A stretch of 64,000 nt of DNA from contig NZ_CP048836.1 of NCBI RefSeq assembly GCF_010983895.1, positions 3,348,001 to 3,412,000 of the forward strand, given 5' to 3'. The notes under the pieces are model-generated. The model saw only the letters and a list, made by a program, of their open reading frames with translations, was not told the DNA's origin and made no database searches. The translations under genes were made by a program, and so were the position numbers. This document shows, piece after piece, positions 1 to 10,700 of this stretch; within the stretch, counting starts at the first letter, position 1, and each line of letters opens with the position of its first letter. The DNA comes from Nitrogeniibacter mangrovi (lineage in GTDB: Bacteria; Pseudomonadota; Gammaproteobacteria; Burkholderiales; Rhodocyclaceae).

Positions 1-1
1 C

Positions 2-292
2 CCGGCGCTGCAATCCAGCCTCGACGCCCTGGTCGCGCCACTGCAGGCGCAGCCGACGCTGCAGGCACTGATCGTCGGTCACACCGACAGCATCGGGCGC
101 GAAGGCTACAACATGCTGTTGTCGCGCAAGCGTGCCCGGGCGGTGCGCGACTATCTCATGGCCGCCGGCATCGATCCGATGCGCCTGACCGCGGAAGGGC
201 GCGGCGAAACCGAACCGGTCGCCGACAACGACACGCCGGAAGGCCGCAGCCGCAATCGGCGCGTCGAAATCCGCCTGTTTCTGCCCCGGTAG
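2..292 (+). CDS. OmpA-family C-terminal domain protein (partial, 5' end outside window)
   Basis: Only the last 96 residues are inside the window; the reading frame is open from base 2 to the TAG at 290-292. The segment matches the peptidoglycan-binding OmpA/MotB C-terminal domain: a GHTDSIG core near the window start, then LSRKRARAVRDYL, GEGR-like AEGRGETEP and the closing NRRVEI motif. In this family the Asp of GHTD and the Arg of NRRVEI contact the diaminopimelate of peptidoglycan, so the product is expected in the periplasm or outer membrane. What precedes the domain (a beta barrel, lipoprotein signal or DUF4398-type region) cannot be seen. The domain call is secure; the protein name is not. 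Confidence 0.85.
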   Translation, partial: PALQSSLDALVAPLQAQPTLQALIVGHTDSIGREGYNMLLSRKRARAVRDYLMAAGIDPMRLTAEGRGETEPVADNDTPEGRSRNRRVEIRLFLPR

Positions 293-364
293 ATGCACGA
301 GGTGTGACGCGAGCGGCAGACGCTTTGATAAACTTCCGCTTTTGGCAGCAACCGCGGAACGTTC

Positions 365-2476
365 ATGTCGCGCAAGATCTTCGTCACCAACGCCCTGCCC
401 TACGCCAACGGCGACATCCACCTGGGGCACCTGGTCGGGTACATCCAGGCCGACGTCTGGGTGCGCTTCCAGCGCATGCAGGGCCATGAAGTGCATTATG
501 TGTGCGCCGACGACACCCACGGCACGCCGGTCATGTTGCGCGCCGAGAAGGAAGGCGTCAGCCCCGAGCAGCTCATCGCCCGGGTCCACGGCGAGCACCT
601 GCGCGACTTCACCGACTTCTCGGTAGCCTTCGACAATTACCACTCCACCCATTCGGACGAAAACCGCTTTTTCGCCGAGGACATCTACGCCAAGCTCAAG
701 GCGGCCGGCCTGATCGAGACGCGCGCCATCGAGCAGTTCTACGACCCGGTCAAGCAGATGTTCCTGCCCGACCGCTTCATCAAGGGCGAATGCCCCAAGT
801 GCGGCGCGGCGGACCAGTACGGCGACAACTGCGAAGTGTGTGGCGCGGCCTACGCCCCCACCGACCTCAAGAACCCGTTCTCCGCGGTCTCCGGCGCCAA
901 ACCCGAGATGCGTTCGTCAGAACACTATTTCTTCAAGCTGTCCGACCCGCGCGCGGTCGATTTCCTGCGCGACTGGACCCAGGGCAGCAACGCCAGCGGC
1001 ACCCGGCGCCTGCAGGCCGAGGCGGCCAACAAGATGAAGGAGTGGCTCGGCGAGCCGGGCGAGAACAAGCTCTCCGACTGGGACATCTCGCGCGATGCGC
1101 CCTACTTCGGCTTCGAGATTCCGGGCGCGCCGGGCAAGTACTTCTACGTGTGGCTGGACGCCCCGATCGGTTACTTCGCCAGCCTCAAGCATCTGGCCGA
1201 GCGCAGCGGCGCCATCGACATCGACCGCTTCATCGGCGGCGAGGCAGCCCGCGACACCGAGATGGTCCATTTCATCGGCAAGGACATCCTCTACTTCCAC
1301 GCCCTGTTCTGGCCCGCGATGCTGCATTTCGCCGGCTACCGCACGCCGAGCCAGCTGGCGGTGAACGGGTTCCTCACCGTCGATGGCGCGAAGATGTCCA
1401 AGAGCCGTGGCACCTTCATCACCGCGCGCTCCTACATCGAGCAGAAGCTCAACCCGGAGTGGCTGCGCTACTACTTCGCCGCCAAGTCCAACGGCACCAT
1501 GGAAGACGTGGATCTGTCGCTCGACGACATGATCGCCAAGGTCAACGCCGATCTGGTGGGCAAGTTCATCAACATCGCCAGCCGCTGCGCCGGCTTCATC
1601 ACCAAGCGCTTCGACGGCAAGCTCGGCGCGCCGGACCTGGACGCGCTCGCGCCCTACCGCGCCAGCCTCGATTCGGGTGAAGTCGCCAGGGCCTACGACA
1701 ACCGCGACTACAGCCGCGCCCTGCGCGAGATCATGCGCCTGGCGGACGCAGCCAACGCCTATGTGAACGATCACAAGCCCTGGGAGCTGGCCAAACAGGA
1801 CGGACAGGATGCGGCGCTGCATCGCGTCTGCTCCACCGCGCTCAACCAGTTCCGCATCCTCGCCGGTCTGCTCAAGCCGATCCTGCCGACCGTGGCGGCA
1901 CAGGTAGAAGCCTTCCTGAACATTGCACCGCTGACATGGGGTCAGCTGACCGACACGCTGCCCGCCGGTCACGCCATCAACAAGTACCAGCACATGATGA
2001 CCCGCATCGAACGCGCCCAGATCGACAAGCTCATCGACGCCAACAAGGCGTCGCTGGCGCCGGTGCCCGAGAACAGCAGCCGCCAGCGCCATGCCGAATC
2101 CCAGCAAAAGTCGGCCGAGGCCCAGGCCGGCGCGGACGACACCATCAAGATCGACGACTTCACCAAGGTGGATCTGCGCATCGCGAAGATCGTCTCGGCC
2201 GAACACGTCGAGGGCGCCGACAAGCTGCTGCGCCTGCAGCTCGACATCGGCGAGGACCAGCCCCGCCAGGTCTTCGCCGGCATCAAGTCGGCCTACGATC
2301 CGGCCACCCTGGTCGGCCGGATGACAGTCATGGTCGCCAACCTCGCCCCGCGCAAGATGAAGTTCGGCATGAGCGAGGGGATGGTGCTGGCCGCCTCCGA
2401 CGAGAGCGGTGCCACCCCGGGCCTGTTCATCCTCTCCCCCGACGCCGGCGCCACCCCCGGCATGCGAGTGAAATGA
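365..2476 (+). CDS. metG: Methionyl-tRNA synthetase
   Basis: Charges tRNA-Met with methionine in the cytoplasm. 703 residues, the usual length for the long proteobacterial form. The class I HIGH signature appears as HLGH at residues 18-21 and the KMSKS loop is intact at 343-347. A zinc knuckle is visible with Cys pairs at about 143/146 and 156/159 (CPKC, CEVC). The C-terminal residues, from about 590, form the EMAP/Trbp111-type tRNA-binding OB domain ([15 protein letters not shown]), joined by a charged linker. The ATG at 365 gives the expected [16 protein letters not shown] start; an extended -10-like TGATAAACT lies about 30 bases upstream. It heads a four-gene operon in which each downstream start overlaps the previous stop. 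Confidence 0.97.
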   Translation: MSRKIFVTNALPYANGDIHLGHLVGYIQADVWVRFQRMQGHEVHYVCADDTHGTPVMLRAEKEGVSPEQLIARVHGEHLRDFTDFSVAFDNYHSTHSDENRFFAEDIYAKLKAAGLIETRAIEQFYDPVKQMFLPDRFIKGECPKCGAADQYGDNCEVCGAAYAPTDLKNPFSAVSGAKPEMRSSEHYFFKLSDPRAVDFLRDWTQGSNASGTRRLQAEAANKMKEWLGEPGENKLSDWDISRDAPYFGFEIPGAPGKYFYVWLDAPIGYFASLKHLAERSGAIDIDRFIGGEAARDTEMVHFIGKDILYFHALFWPAMLHFAGYRTPSQLAVNGFLTVDGAKMSKSRGTFITARSYIEQKLNPEWLRYYFAAKSNGTMEDVDLSLDDMIAKVNADLVGKFINIASRCAGFITKRFDGKLGAPDLDALAPYRASLDSGEVARAYDNRDYSRALREIMRLADAANAYVNDHKPWELAKQDGQDAALHRVCSTALNQFRILAGLLKPILPTVAAQVEAFLNIAPLTWGQLTDTLPAGHAINKYQHMMTRIERAQIDKLIDANKASLAPVPENSSRQRHAESQQKSAEAQAGADDTIKIDDFTKVDLRIAKIVSAEHVEGADKLLRLQLDIGEDQPRQVFAGIKSAYDPATLVGRMTVMVANLAPRKMKFGMSEGMVLAASDESGATPGLFILSPDAGATPGMRVK

Positions 2477-2730
2477 CCATGAACGACACCCAAGACCTCG
2501 CCAAGGCAGGCCTCTCCAAGTGGATCGCCCTCCATGTGATCGGCTCGCTGATCGCCGTCCTCGGCGCCCTCTACCTGCTCGCCAACATGACCCTGATCCC
2601 CGGCGTGCCCGGCTCGCCCTTTCAGGCGCTGGCGATGCTGGCCGGCGGCCTCATCCTCGACTTCTGGGGTGTGGTCGGCCTGACCCGGATCCTGCGCGCA
2701 CGCAAGGCCGCCAAGGCGGCAAAGGCATGA
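2473..2730 (+). CDS. Small two-helix membrane protein, function unknown
   Basis: 85 residues. Two hydrophobic segments are visible, about residues 19-41 ([20 protein letters not shown]) and 52-73 ([19 protein letters not shown]), with a basic Lys/Ala-rich tail, so it is probably an inner-membrane protein with a cytoplasmic C-terminus. Its ATG at 2473 overlaps the metG stop (ATGA); a second in-frame ATG at 2479 is an alternative start. Its own stop overlaps the acylphosphatase start. I do not recognise a family. The position between metG and acyP suggests it is co-translated with them, but nothing in the sequence gives a role. Confidence 0.75.
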   Translation: MTMNDTQDLAKAGLSKWIALHVIGSLIAVLGALYLLANMTLIPGVPGSPFQALAMLAGGLILDFWGVVGLTRILRARKAAKAAKA

Positions 2731-3020
2731 GCGCCAATCCCATCGCCCGGCGTCTGGTCATCACCGGCACGGTGCAGGGGGTCTGGTATCGCGCCAGCAC
2801 CGTCGAGGCCGCGCAGCGGCTGGGCGTGGCCGGCTGGGCGCGCAACTGCGCCGACGGCTCCGTCGAGGTGCTCGCCGTCGGCGCGCACGACGCGGTGCAC
2901 GCGCTCATCGAATGGGCCCACGACGGCCCGCCCAAAGCCGTGGTCAGCCAGGTCGCGACCACGGTCGTCGAGGTTCCCGAACCGCCCCCGACCGACTTCT
3001 CCATCGCCCCCGACGCATGA
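2727..3020 (+). CDS. acyP: Acylphosphatase
   Basis: 97 residues, typical size. Hydrolyses carboxyl-phosphate bonds such as acetyl phosphate or carbamoyl phosphate. The family signature GTVQGVWYR at residues 14-22 supplies the catalytic Arg22, and GWARNCADGSVEV supplies the catalytic Asn40. The ATG at 2727 overlaps the preceding stop, and the final codons overlap the start of the SulP gene, so all four genes of this operon are coupled. The last 15 or so residues are proline-rich and not conserved in the family. Confidence 0.95.
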   Translation: MSANPIARRLVITGTVQGVWYRASTVEAAQRLGVAGWARNCADGSVEVLAVGAHDAVHALIEWAHDGPPKAVVSQVATTVVEVPEPPPTDFSIAPDA

Positions 3021-4702
3021 TCCGCTTCCGCCCCCGCCTGCTCGACGCGCTCAAGGACTACTCGCGCACCCAATTCGCCCAGGACGCCGGCAGCGGCGTC
3101 ACCGTGGGCGTGCTCGCGCTGCCGCTGGCCATGGCCTTCGCCATCGCCTCGGGCATGTCGCCCACCGCAGGCATCTGGACCGCCATCGTCGCCGGCCTGA
3201 TCATCTCCCTGCTGGGTGGCTCGCGCGTGCAGATCGGCGGACCCACCGGCGCCTTCATCCCCATCGTCTACGGCATCGTCGCCGACTACGGCGTCGCCAA
3301 CCTGCTGGTGGCCACCCTGCTGGCCGGCATCATGCTGTTCGCCATGGGCGCCTTCCGCCTCGGCGGCCTGATCCGCTTCATCCCGGTCTCGGTGGTCACC
3401 GGCTTCACCAACGGCATCGCGGTGGTGATTTTCCTCTCCCAGATCAAGGACTTCCTCGGTCTCAAGATCGCCGAGCTGCCGGGCGATTTCTTCGGCAAGG
3501 TCAGCACCCTCGGCCAGCACCTGCACACCATGCACGGGCCGACCGTGGCGGTCGCCGTCGCCTCCCTGCTCACGCTCATCTTCTGGAATGCGCTCGCACG
3601 CCGCTTCCGGCCGCTCGCGCGGGTACCGGGCCCGCTGGCGGTGCTCGTCATCGCTACCGCGATCAATGCCCTCGTCGGCCTGCCGGTGGATACCATCGGC
3701 ACCCGCTTCGGCGGCATTCCCCAGTCGGTGCCGGCCATCGGCCTGCCGGACCTCGATTTGTCCGCGCTCAGCAAACTCATGGCGCCGGCGCTCACCATCG
3801 CCATGCTCGGCGCCATCGAATCGCTGCTCTCGGCGCGGGTCTCCGACAACATGATCGACGACCGGCACGACCCCAACCAGGAGCTGATGGCCCAGGGCCT
3901 GGCCAACATGGCTGCGCCCCTGTTCGGCGGCTTCGCCGCCACCGGCGCGATCGCGCGTACCGCCACCAACATCCGCAGTGGCGGGCGCACCCCGGTGGCC
4001 GGCATCATCCATTCGCTGGTGCTGCTCGCCGTGGTCCTGGCGCTGGCACCCATGGCGGCCTACATCCCGCTGGCCACCCTGTCGGCGATCGTGGTGATGG
4101 TCTCGGTGCACATGGGCGAATGGCATGCCTTTGCGCATCTGAAGCGCTTCTCCATGGCCTACCGCACCATCATGCTGGGCACCTTCTTCATCACCGTGGT
4201 CCTCGACCTCACCCTGGCGGTCGAGATCGGCCTGGTGCTCTCCAGCCTGTTCTTCATCCGCCGCGTCTCCGACCTCACCCGGATCGAGCCGGTGAGCCTG
4301 CCCGAGGGCGTGTGCGAGCGCAGCGGCGACCGCCTGCTGGTGTTCCGCCTCTTCGGCAGCCTGTTCTTCGGCGCCGCCAACAAGCTCGAAGACCTGCTCC
4401 ACGAGCTCGACCGTCATCCGAAAGTCATCGTCCTGGCGCTCGACAAGGTCATCAACATCGACACCAGCGGCCTCGACATCCTCCAGACCCTGCATCGCGC
4501 CATGCGCAAGCGCGGCGCCACGCTGCTGCTGTGTGAGCTGAACCCGCAGCCGCGCTCCATCATTGTGCGCTCGGGCTTCCTCGATGCGCTGGGTGCGGCG
4601 AACGTGACCGACACCTACGCGCAGGCCCTCGCGCGCGGCCAGAAGCTGTGCGCCGACGACGCGGCCAGTGCCACCCCGCCACCGGTGCCGCCGCTGCCGT
4701 AG
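3017..4702 (+). CDS. SulP-family anion transporter with STAS domain
   Basis: 561 residues. An integral inner-membrane protein of the SLC26/SulP family, which moves sulfate, bicarbonate or other anions, often with a cation or in exchange. The N-terminal part carries about 11-12 hydrophobic helices and the family sequence GVLALPLAMAFAIASG plus GPTGAFIPIV. From about residue 430 there is a cytoplasmic STAS domain with the conserved INIDTSGLDILQTL loop. The ATG at 3017 overlaps the acyP stop; the frame is open further upstream, but that extension would run inside acyP and is not credible. The substrate cannot be told from sequence. No clear Rho-independent terminator follows. Confidence 0.92.
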   Translation: MIRFRPRLLDALKDYSRTQFAQDAGSGVTVGVLALPLAMAFAIASGMSPTAGIWTAIVAGLIISLLGGSRVQIGGPTGAFIPIVYGIVADYGVANLLVATLLAGIMLFAMGAFRLGGLIRFIPVSVVTGFTNGIAVVIFLSQIKDFLGLKIAELPGDFFGKVSTLGQHLHTMHGPTVAVAVASLLTLIFWNALARRFRPLARVPGPLAVLVIATAINALVGLPVDTIGTRFGGIPQSVPAIGLPDLDLSALSKLMAPALTIAMLGAIESLLSARVSDNMIDDRHDPNQELMAQGLANMAAPLFGGFAATGAIARTATNIRSGGRTPVAGIIHSLVLLAVVLALAPMAAYIPLATLSAIVVMVSVHMGEWHAFAHLKRFSMAYRTIMLGTFFITVVLDLTLAVEIGLVLSSLFFIRRVSDLTRIEPVSLPEGVCERSGDRLLVFRLFGSLFFGAANKLEDLLHELDRHPKVIVLALDKVINIDTSGLDILQTLHRAMRKRGATLLLCELNPQPRSIIVRSGFLDALGAANVTDTYAQALARGQKLCADDAASATPPPVPPLP

Positions 4703-5038
4703 CCTTCCCCCGGGTCGCGGCGCGGCCCTCGGGTGCCGTATGCCGTTTGACCGATTCCCCTGCACGCCGGATAATCGATTGACATAATCAAACCACAGCC
4801 GGCATCCACCCCCCATGAGACATCACCCGCTCAGCGTCCGCACCCGCCCGCCCCGACCGCCCGCCGTGCCGTCCGGGCCCCCGCAGCGCCTTCGCCTGCC
4901 CTGATCCGCACCCCCGCTTTTCCCGGTCACGCCGTGCGGCCGTCTGCGACGCACGGACGGCATGCGCGCCTTGCGCTATCTCAATGATTTCGGGTGGCCA
5001 CACGCGCACCATGGAATCGGGAGGGGTGGAGTTGTTCC
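4703..5038. other. Intergenic region, long untranslated leader of the PAS-GGDEF-EAL gene
   Basis: 336 bases without a supported gene. It holds a good sigma-70 promoter (4747-4775) and then about 255 bases of probable 5' leader. The leader contains overlapping inverted repeats around 4931-4964 (CCGTGCG with CGCACGG, and GCCGTC with GACGGC) that could form alternative hairpins. A 29-codon Arg/Pro-rich frame starts at 4815 but has no ribosome binding site and is not called. A weak imperfect dyad TTGA-N5-TCAA sits at 4779-4791. Confidence 0.5.
4747..4775 (+). promoter_or_regulatory. Predicted sigma-70 promoter of the 5039 PAS-GGDEF-EAL gene
   Basis: -35 box TTGACC at 4747-4752 and -10 box GATAAT at 4770-4775, separated by the optimal 17 bases. 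Each box matches consensus at five of six positions. Transcription would start near 4782, leaving an unusually long leader before the ATG at 5039. Confidence 0.6.
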
Positions 5039-7702
5039 ATGCACAAAGTTGATCGCCCCGGATTCTTCGGCATCGCAGCCAGCCTCATTGCCGGGCTCTG
5101 CGCATCGGGTTCCAGCTACGTCCTGCTGGCCGTGACCGGCCCATGGGCGCAGAGCCGTCTCGTGCCCTTGCTCGGCAGCGCCTTGGTCGGCCTGAGCATC
5201 GCCGGCGGCCTCGCGTGGGGCCAGCGGCGCGGGCGTCATCGCTCCCGACCGTTGCCCGCGGACGACGCCGCGAGCGCGCGGGCGCAGATCGACGTGAGCG
5301 AGGCGCGCTTTCGCGACATCTTTGAACAGGCCGCGGTCGGCATTGCGCTGTGCGACGCGGACGGCGTCGTCGAGCAGGCCAACGCACGTTTCCTCGATCT
5401 CGTCGGGCGCAACACACACGAGACCGTCGGCCGGCGCCTCGAAACGCTGCTCGGCACCCCGGAGACCACCGCCCCGCACCCGTTCGAGCATGCGACCGCG
5501 TCCTGGCGTTGCCGCCGGGCGGACGAGACCGATGTATGGCTGCAGGTAAGCCGCACCCCCTGCGGCGAAGGCACCGGGCAGGCGTTGCCCTTCATCGCCA
5601 CGGTGCAGGACATCACCCACCTGCATGGTGCCGCCGCCGCACTGGCCGAGGAAGAGCACAAGCTGCGGGCCGTCCTGGGCACGCTGGGCGAAGGCGTGAT
5701 CATGCGCGACGCCGACGGTCGGGTGGTGCTGCATAACACGGCGGCGGCCCGCATCTTCGGCCTCGACGATGCGGACACGGCGGCGTTCCATATCGGTAGC
5801 GGCCAGCTGCGTTTCGTGCGCGAGGACGGCGAACCCCATGCGATCGACGAATTCCCGTCCATGCAGACCCTGCGCGACGGCGAAGCGCACAGCGGGGTGG
5901 TCGGCGTGGCGCGCCGGGACGGCAGCACCCGCTGGCTGTGGGTGCACTCGAAGGCGATCATGGCCCCCGAGGGCACCCCGTCCGCGGTCGTCAGCTCGAT
6001 TGCCGACATCACCCGCATGCGCGAGGCGGAAACCCGACTGCGTCTGGCCGACCGGGCCATCGACCACAGCGCCGATGCCATCATGATCACCACTGCCGAG
6101 GGGCTGATCCTGCGCGTCAACCCGGCCTTTACCCGGATCACCGGCTACAGCGCCGACGAAGTGATCGGACATACGCCGGCGCTGCTGCGCTCGGGACAAC
6201 ACGAACCGGCGTTCTACGCCACCTTGTGGGAGTCGATCCGCCGCACCGGCAGCTGGCAGGGCGACATCTGGAATCGCCACAAGGATGGCAGCCTGTTCGC
6301 TGAACGCCTGTCGATCAGCGCCGTGCGCGACGCCAGCGGCCGGCTGTCGCACTATGTGGCGGTGTTCTCCGACGTCACCGAGGCGCGCGCCAAGGAACAG
6401 CGCGCCTTGCACATGGCGCATCACGACCCCCTCACCGGCTTGCCCAACCGCAACCTGATGGCCGACCGGCTCGAGCGCGCCCTGAGCCGCGCAACGCGCG
6501 ACCAGCGCCAGGTGGTGCTGATGTTCCTCGACCTGGATCGGTTCAAGGAGGTCAACGACAGTCACGGCCATGCGGTCGGGGACGCCCTGCTCAAGGGGGT
6601 GGCCCGTCGCCTCGAAGACTGCGTGCGCGACTCCGACAGCGTGGCCCGCCAGGCGGGCGACGAGTTTCTCATTCTCCTGCCGGACCTGGAGGACGGCGGT
6701 CGCGCCGGCCAGGTCGCGGCCAAGATCCTCTCCGCCCTGAGCGCACCGGTGGCAGTGGAAGGACGACACATCGCCATCTCGGCCAGCATCGGCATTGCGC
6801 TGTTCCCGACCGACGCGCGGGACGCGGACACGTTGCTGGCCCATGCGGACACCGCCCTCTATCACGCCAAGGGCGCCGGACGGAACACCTTCCGCTACTT
6901 CACCGAATCCATGAACGCCGAGGCGGAACGGCGTCAGCGCGTGGAACAGCAACTGCGTGCCGCGCTCGCCCACGACCGCCTGCAACTGGCCTTCCAGCCG
7001 CTCCGGCACCTCGCGGACGGACGCATCGTGGCCATGGAGATACTGTGTCGCTGGCGCGACAGCCTGTTCGGCGACATCGATCCGGCGCACTTCGTGGCCG
7101 AGACCGGCGATGTGGCGCTGCTGGAAGCCATCGACCGGTGGACGCTGGCGCGCGCCTGTCGCGAGGCGGCGCGCTGGCACGCCGCTGGCGCCGGGGTGCC
7201 GGTGGCCGTCAACGTTTCCGCCCGCCATTTCCGTCGTGACAGCCTGGTCGATATCGTCGGCGACGCGCTCGCCGACGCCGGCCTGCCGGCCGCGCAACTG
7301 GAGATCGAGATGCCGGAGCGGATCCTCCACGACCCCGATCCGCAGATTGCGACCACGCTGAACCGCCTCAAGCGGTTGGGTGTGCGCCTCGTCGTGGACG
7401 AATTCGGCACCGGCTGCGACTCGCTCACCCGCCTCAAGGCCTATGGCATCGATCGGCTGAAGATGGACCGCAGTCTCACCGCAGGCCTGGAGGACAGCCC
7501 TGATCAGCAGGCGATCATGAACGCCATGATCGCCCTCGGGCACCATCTGGACATCGAAGTGCTGGCCGAAGGGGTGGACACCGCCGGCCAGCACGACCGG
7601 ATCATGGCGGCCGGCTGCCGCCTTGGCCAGGGGCGCCTGCTCGATGCGCCGATGAACCCGGCCGCGGCCCTGGACCGCCTCAAGTCGGCCGCGGCCCCGT
7701 GA
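5039..7702 (+). CDS. Membrane PAS-PAS-PAS-GGDEF-EAL protein with altered catalytic motifs
   Basis: 887 residues. The ATG at 5039 follows a strong GGAGGGGTGGAG ribosome binding site. Two hydrophobic segments (about residues 8-30 and 41-58) anchor it in the inner membrane. PAS domains follow at about 80-200, 205-330 and 335-455, then GGDEF (about 460-625) and EAL (about 635-880). The GGDEF loop reads AGDEF (539-543) but keeps an RxxD inhibitory site (RDSD, 530-533). The EAL motif reads EIL (667-669), DDFGTG reads DEFGTG (787-788) and AEGVET reads AEGVDT, so phosphodiesterase activity is doubtful. Some AGDEF enzymes are known to be active, so cyclase activity remains possible. It ends convergently 15 bases from dnaE; a palindrome TGAGGC-N9-GCCTCA spans both stop codons. 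Confidence 0.9.
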   Translation: MHKVDRPGFFGIAASLIAGLCASGSSYVLLAVTGPWAQSRLVPLLGSALVGLSIAGGLAWGQRRGRHRSRPLPADDAASARAQIDVSEARFRDIFEQAAVGIALCDADGVVEQANARFLDLVGRNTHETVGRRLETLLGTPETTAPHPFEHATASWRCRRADETDVWLQVSRTPCGEGTGQALPFIATVQDITHLHGAAAALAEEEHKLRAVLGTLGEGVIMRDADGRVVLHNTAAARIFGLDDADTAAFHIGSGQLRFVREDGEPHAIDEFPSMQTLRDGEAHSGVVGVARRDGSTRWLWVHSKAIMAPEGTPSAVVSSIADITRMREAETRLRLADRAIDHSADAIMITTAEGLILRVNPAFTRITGYSADEVIGHTPALLRSGQHEPAFYATLWESIRRTGSWQGDIWNRHKDGSLFAERLSISAVRDASGRLSHYVAVFSDVTEARAKEQRALHMAHHDPLTGLPNRNLMADRLERALSRATRDQRQVVLMFLDLDRFKEVNDSHGHAVGDALLKGVARRLEDCVRDSDSVARQAGDEFLILLPDLEDGGRAGQVAAKILSALSAPVAVEGRHIAISASIGIALFPTDARDADTLLAHADTALYHAKGAGRNTFRYFTESMNAEAERRQRVEQQLRAALAHDRLQLAFQPLRHLADGRIVAMEILCRWRDSLFGDIDPAHFVAETGDVALLEAIDRWTLARACREAARWHAAGAGVPVAVNVSARHFRRDSLVDIVGDALADAGLPAAQLEIEMPERILHDPDPQIATTLNRLKRLGVRLVVDEFGTGCDSLTRLKAYGIDRLKMDRSLTAGLEDSPDQQAIMNAMIALGHHLDIEVLAEGVDTAGQHDRIMAAGCRLGQGRLLDAPMNPAAALDRLKSAAAP

Positions 7703-7717
7703 GGCAGCGGCGCCGCC

Positions 7718-10700
7718 TCAGCGATAGATCACGCTGACCGCGTCCTCGGCGGGCAACCACTCGCGCAAGCTCTCGAGCAGGGCGTCCTCGAGACGGACCC
7801 GCCACTGTGCGCCCAGCGGCAGTTCGCCCTCGGCGCTGGTGTTGCGGTAACGCACCCGTACCGGGCAGGCTTCGTCACGATACGGCGAGAGCAGATCCTG
7901 CAGACGCTGTGCCGCGGCCCCCGCGCCACCCGCCTCGGCCACCTCGCCGTTGAGCCGGATCTCCAGCGCGCGCGCATTCTGGCCGCGTGCCTCGGCCAGG
8001 GTGAGCAACTTGTCGGCGACGATGCGCAACCCGCCGGAAAAGTCGTCGTTGCTCACCTTGCCCTCGACCACCAGCACCTCGTCCACGGTGATGCGATTGC
8101 GATTGGCGTCGAAGGTCTCGGAGAACACCGACACCTCGCGCACCGCGGTGCCGTCGTCGAGCACCACGAAGGCCATCTTGCCGCGCGCGGTCATCTTGGT
8201 GCGCACGTCCATCACCACCCCGGCCAGTTGCACCGGATCGCGGGAGGGTTCGAGCTGGGTCAGGGTGCGGCGCACGAAGCGGCGTACCTCGGCCTTGAAG
8301 CTGTTGAAGGGGTGGCCGGAGAGGAAGAAGCCGATGGCGGTCTTCTCTTCCTTGAGCAGCTCGCGCTCGGTCCACGGGCGCACCTTGGCGTAATCCACCA
8401 TCGGCCCGCCGGCATCGGGCAGGGCGTCGAACAGCCCGCCCTGCAGGGCATTGGCGGCGATCTGCTCGGCCGCCTCCATGGCCGAGGGCACGGTGGCGAT
8501 GAGCTTGGCGCGATCGGCGTCGAGGGTGTCGAAGGCCCCGGCGCGGATCAGCGCCTCGACCACGCGGCGATTCACCGCGCGCCGGTCCACGCGCTCGCAG
8601 AAGTCGAACAGATCCTTGAAGGGCCGCTCCTCGCGTGCCTTGAGGATGGCCCGCACCGCCGGCTCGCCCACGCCCTTCACGGCGCCAAGACCGTAGCGGA
8701 TGGTCTTGCGGTCGGTGGGCACGAAACGGTAGTCGGAGGCGTTCACGTCCGGCGGCAACACCGTAAGGCCGTTGACCGGCGAGATCGCGTCCTCGTAGAA
8801 GATCTTGATGGTGTCGGTGTTGTCCAGGTCCGAGGACATGGTGGCGGCCATGAAGGCCGCGCAGTGGTGCGCCTTGAGCCACGCGGTGTGGTAGGTGACC
8901 ACCGCGTAGGCGGCGGTGTGCGACTTGTTGAAGCCGTACTCCGCGAACTTGGTCATCAGGTCGAACAGCTGTTCGGCCAGCGCCGGGTCGTAGCCGCGCG
9001 TCTTGGCACCGTCGGCGATCGTCGTGCGGTGCTTGGCCATCTCCTCGGCTTTCTTCTTGCCCATCGCCCGGCGCAGCATGTCCGCACCACCGAGCGTGTA
9101 GCCGCCGATGATCTGCGAGATCTGCATCACCTGTTCCTGATACACGATCACGCCATAGGTGGGCTCCAGGCAGGCTTTCAGGTCAGGGTGGAAGTAGTCG
9201 ATCTCCTGCTTGCCGGCCTTGCGCAGGATGAAGTCGTCCACCATGCCCGAGCCCAGCGGGCCCGGCCGGTAGAGCGCGAGCACGGCGATGATGTCCTCGA
9301 AGCGGTCGGGGCCGAGCTTCTTGAGCAGCTTCTTCATCCCGTCCGATTCGACCTGGAAGATCGCGGTGGTGTTGGCGTCCTTGAGGATCTGGTAGGCGGC
9401 GGGGTCGTCGAAGCTGAGCGCGGCCAGATCGGGGCGCTCGCCCTCCAGGCGGCCGACGTAATCGACCGCCAGCTCGATAATCGTCAGGTTGCGCAGGCCC
9501 AGAAAGTCGAACTTCACCAGGCCGACGGCTTCCACATCGTCCTTGTCGAACTGGGACACCGGTGTGGCGTCGTCGCCATCGGCGATGTAGAGCGGACAGA
9601 AGTCGGTGAGCTTGCCCGGCGCGATCAGCACCCCGCCGGCATGCATGCCCACGTTGCGCGACAGGCCTTCGAGCGGCTCGGCCAGAGACCACAGCTCCTG
9701 AATCGATTCACCATCGCCCGGATCGGCCATCATCTCGTCGATCTGCGGCTCCTGATCGCGGGCGTCATTGAGCGACAGAGGCTTGTTCTGCACCACCGGG
9801 ATCAGCTTCGAGAGCCGGTCGCACATGCCATAGGGCAAGTCCAGCACCCGGCCCACGTCGCGCACCACCGCCTTCGAGGCCATGGTGCCGAAGGTGGCGA
9901 TCTGACTCACCGCATCGGCGCCGTAGCGCTCGCGCACGTATTCGATCACCCGATAACGGTTGTCCTGGCAGAAATCGATGTCGAAGTCGGGCATGGACAC
10001 CCGCTCGGGGTTCAGGAAGCGCTCGAACAGCAGCGCGTACTTGAGCGGATCGAGGTCGGTGATGCGCAAGCTGTAGGCCACCAGCGAGCCGGCACCCGAG
10101 CCCCGCCCCGGCCCCACCGGCACGCCGTTGTGCTTGGCCCAGTTGATGAAGTCCGCCACGATCAGGAAGTAGCCCGGGAAACCCATCTGCACGATGGTGT
10201 CGGTCTCGATCCGGAGGCGTTCGTCGTATTCCGGGCGGCGCCGGGCGCGCTCCTCGGCATCCGGATACAGCTCCTCGAGGCGCACCTCCAGGCCGGCCTT
10301 CGCCTCGGCGACGAGGAAGTCGTCCAGGGTCATGCCCTCGGGCGTCGGGAACAGGGGCAGGAAGTTCTTGCCCAGCTGCACCGTCAGCGAACAGCGCTTG
10401 GCGATCTCGACGCTGTTCTCCAGCGCCTCGGGCAGGTCGGCGAACAGGGCCGCCATCTCGTCCTGGCTCTTGAGGTACTGCTCCTCGGTAAAGTCTCTGG
10501 GCCGGCGCTTGTCGGCGAGCACATAGCCCTGGGCGATGCACACCCGCGCCTCGTGGGCCTTGAAATCGTCCTTGTTGAGGAACTGCACCGGATGGGTGGC
10601 CACCACCGGCAGTTCCAGATCGTTGGCCAGTTGTACGGCGGCACGGATGTAGGCTTCGGTGCCCGGATGGCCGGCGCGCTGCAGCTCGATGTAGAAGGCG

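Noticed and set aside
4779-4791. FNR/NNR-like dyad TTGA-N5-TCAA upstream of the 5039 gene
   Set aside because: FNR-type sites need TTGAT-N4-ATCAA (TTGA-N6-TCAA); here the spacing is one base short and the dyad lies downstream of the predicted -10 box.
2651-4816. Open frame of over 700 codons on the minus strand across acyP and sulP
   Set aside because: Low-complexity Gly/Asp/Arg/His composition with no motif; it is antisense to two recognisable genes.
4815-4904. 29-codon Arg/Pro-rich reading frame in the leader of the 5039 gene
   Set aside because: No ribosome binding site and composition expected from random high-G+C sequence.
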